From an uncultured Bacteroidales bacterium (GTDB lineage: Bacteria; Bacteroidota; Bacteroidia; Bacteroidales; Muribaculaceae), in NCBI GenBank assembly GCA_947573135.1, contig CANPDU010000011.1, positions 1-64,000 of the forward strand: a stretch of 64,000 nt of DNA, given 5' to 3'. A program made the position numbers and the translations under genes. Below the pieces are notes generated by a model. It saw only the letters and a list, made by a program, of their open reading frames with translations, searched no databases and had not been told where the DNA came from. Below, one piece after another: positions 62,123 to 64,000 of the stretch (the stretch's first letter is position 1; each line of letters starts with the position of its first letter).

Positions 62123-64000
62123 ATGCGCTATCCAAGCGAAACAAACACTAAAAGCATAGTCAGCAGTGTCAGGACGGCATTGGTGGCTTTGACAATGCTT
62201 ATTATGTGTTCGTTTACAGCTTCAGCCCAATGGGGAGGGGTAGTATCGGGTTTTGTCTATGACGAAGCCGGAGAACCGTTGCCCGGAGTTTCTGTAGTTG
62301 TAAAAGGTAAATCTACCGCCGCGGTTTCGACCGATATCGACGGTATGTATAAAATCAATGTCCCGGCTGACGGTACACTCGTCTTCAGCTATGTAGGAAT
62401 GCTTCCGGAGGAAGTCAAGGTCGGAGGTAAATCCAAGATCGATGTAACGCTCAAAGAAGACACTCAGCTACTCGACGAAGTGGTAGTGGTCGGTTATGGT
62501 CAGCAGAAAAAGGTGACTATGACCGGAGCGGTTTCGGCCATCGGAGCGAGAGACATCGTCAAGACCACAGGCACAAACCTGTCGCAGTCGCTCGTCGGCA
62601 AGCTTCCGGGTGTGATCACGATGCAGACCAGCGGTCGCCCCGGCAGCGACGGAGTGTCGCTTCTTGTGCGAGGTTATTCGTCATATAATGACAGCGGAAC
62701 CGTGCTGTGTATTATCGACGGTGTAGAGCGCGGCAGCGACGGCCTTTCAGCAATCGATCCGAACGAAGTCGAGTCAATCTCGGTGCTGAAAGACGCTGCA
62801 TCGTGTGCGATCTACGGTATGAAGGCCAATAACGGTGTAATCATCATCACAACCAAGAAAGGTCAGGAAGGTAAAGCCAATGTGAACTATCGCGGCACTG
62901 TCACCTTCAACAAACCGACGGCTATCCCGGAGATGATGAACGGCACACAGTATATGCAGTGGTATAATCTTGCACAGACCCTTGACGGTGTCAGTCCCGA
63001 AAGTGTCAGATTTACGCCGGAGATGATTGCCGCTACCTATAACGGCGATCTTACCGACGGCATCGAAAATACCGACTGGCTTTCACCGATGAAGAAAACT
63101 ACGCTGAGCACCCAGCATAACCTGACCGTCACCGGTGGTACGCAGAATGCCCATTATTTTATGTCAGGCGGCTTTATGAAGCAGAACGGTAATCTCAAAG
63201 GACACACATATCAGCGCGGTAACTTCCGCACGAATGTCGACGCCAAGGTGGCCAACTCACTGACTGTTCAGTTCAGCGCAGCCGGCATCATCGCAGACAG
63301 CGATTATCCTTCTGGTCAGACCTATGCCACAAGCTATGGCGGCTATTCGCTCGAAAACCAGATGCTCTATTCGGCACCCTATATTCCGAAGACATATTAT
63401 ATGGGCGATCCGTCAGCTCCGGAATACGGAATGCCGACGACCGGTTTCCGCGATACGGGCCACAACCCCGAATATGCTCCCGGCAATTCAGGTTTCTCGA
63501 AATCGCGCCGCGTGACCATCAATACTTCGGGACGCGTAGACTGGGACACGCCGTTCCTTCCCGGGCTCAAGGCATCGTTTTTCTTCGCCTGGGACTGGTA
63601 TGATCTCAGCAGCAAAACATTTGCCTACACATATAAGGTTATGTCCTGGAACCCGAGCACCCAGACTTATGCCAAACGAAACTGCGCGGCACTGATGGAA
63701 ACCGGCAACATGAATGTCGGCGATCAGAAAAATCAGAAAGTTGTGCTCCGTCCTTCAATCAGTTATCATAATAAATTTGCGGGCGTCCATAACGTCGATG
63801 CTCTTGTGCTGTATGAGCAGACCCAGCAGCGTTCGTCACTCATGAGCGCATCACGACTGAACTTCCCGTTCCGGGAGCTGCCCTATCTGAGTCAGGGTAC
63901 AGAACTTGATCCGAATATCAACAAAGCCAACTCAGAGTCAGCCGGTCTGACGACGATCAAAGGCTGGGCAGGCCGTGTAAGTTACAACTATGATGAGAAG
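62123..64000 (+). CDS. susC: SusC/RagA TonB-dependent receptor, cut by window end
   Basis: The frame is open from the ATG at 62123 to the last base (626 codons, no stop). The signal peptide is MLIMCSFTASAQ near residues 25-36. A carboxypeptidase-regulatory-like domain follows (SGFVYDEAGEPLPGVSVVVKG), then the SusC hallmark LDEVVVVGYGQQKKVTMTGA, a plug with LLVRGYSSYNDSG and NNGVIIITTKKGQE, and the first part of the barrel. About 400 more residues and probably a susD gene lie beyond the window. It is distinct from the SusC at 30567, so it belongs to another nutrient locus. Confidence 0.93.
   Translation, partial: MRYPSETNTKSIVSSVRTALVALTMLIMCSFTASAQWGGVVSGFVYDEAGEPLPGVSVVVKGKSTAAVSTDIDGMYKINVPADGTLVFSYVGMLPEEVKVGGKSKIDVTLKEDTQLLDEVVVVGYGQQKKVTMTGAVSAIGARDIVKTTGTNLSQSLVGKLPGVITMQTSGRPGSDGVSLLVRGYSSYNDSGTVLCIIDGVERGSDGLSAIDPNEVESISVLKDAASCAIYGMKANNGVIIITTKKGQEGKANVNYRGTVTFNKPTAIPEMMNGTQYMQWYNLAQTLDGVSPESVRFTPEMIAATYNGDLTDGIENTDWLSPMKKTTLSTQHNLTVTGGTQNAHYFMSGGFMKQNGNLKGHTYQRGNFRTNVDAKVANSLTVQFSAAGIIADSDYPSGQTYATSYGGYSLENQMLYSAPYIPKTYYMGDPSAPEYGMPTTGFRDTGHNPEYAPGNSGFSKSRRVTINTSGRVDWDTPFLPGLKASFFFAWDWYDLSSKTFAYTYKVMSWNPSTQTYAKRNCAALMETGNMNVGDQKNQKVVLRPSISYHNKFAGVHNVDALVLYEQTQQRSSLMSASRLNFPFRELPYLSQGTELDPNINKANSESAGLTTIKGWAGRVSYNYDEK

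Overview
The window reads as a chromosomal segment of a Bacteroidales bacterium, most likely a Muribaculaceae-type gut organism. The grounds are: many putative promoters of the Bacteroides type (-7 TAnnTTTG with a -33 TTTG-like box 19-21 bases upstream), weak ribosome binding sites, an RprX/RprY pair, two SusC-type receptors, a SusD, SusE/F-like glycan-binding domains, WG-repeat proteins and a DUF4421-type barrel. The genus call is inference; no search was run.

Layout. 1-6.0 kb: the end of a tRNA-Met, the rprXY two-component system, nhaA and lepA. 6.2-11.6 kb: nhaD, an ABC-ATPase/TOPRIM-like (DUF4435) protein, a degenerate LytM/M23 membrane protein and an OmpA-type porin. 11.6-17.2 kb: a thioredoxin-like lipid-era envelope protein followed at once by a two-gene restriction-modification cassette (D12-class adenine methylase and winged-helix/HNH nuclease), an unexplained 420-base gap, then a small lipoprotein and an exported caspase-like protease. 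17.2-21.9 kb: an outer-membrane receptor divergent from a second histidine kinase/response regulator pair. 22-28.4 kb: a large tricorn-like protease, a sodium-dependent transporter coupled to a small membrane protein and a VanZ-like protein, and a hemerythrin-LuxR fusion regulator.

28.6-40.9 kb is a polysaccharide utilization locus in one direction: membrane-anchored TPR regulator, SusC, SusD, a five-repeat SusE/F-like surface protein, a GH27-like glycosidase and a SusB-like GH97 enzyme. The parts fit capture of an alpha-linked glycan at the surface, import, and trimming by the GH27 and GH97 enzymes. An alpha-glucan such as dextran or an alpha-galactoside are the best guesses.

41-49.3 kb: a Cys-rich mini-lipoprotein, a SulP transporter, a WG-repeat lipoprotein, a dicarboxylate/amino-acid symporter, tatC, tatA and, ahead of them, a 52-residue TatA-like mini-gene. 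The tat cluster and fabD diverge from a perfect 44-bp palindrome that carries a -7 box on each strand. 49.6-56.6 kb: an XRE regulator with a small membrane protein, a RecA-like protein with a 9-base tandem repeat, an MscS channel, a bleomycin-hydrolase-type peptidase, a phosphodiesterase, a SPOR lipoprotein and an Asn/His/Pro-rich exported protein. 56.7-64 kb: pyrE, a SRPBCC protein, a Rieske-like lipoprotein, malic enzyme, a secreted protein of exact 87-base repeats, threonine deaminase and the start of a second SusC gene cut by the window end.

Most of the window is housekeeping or typical Bacteroidales accessory content. The points I consider most worth follow-up are the TatA-like mini-gene with its palindromic divergent promoter, the exported caspase/lipoprotein pair, the DUF4435 ATPase, the degenerate LytM protein, the hemerythrin-LuxR fusion and the Cys-rich mini-lipoprotein.
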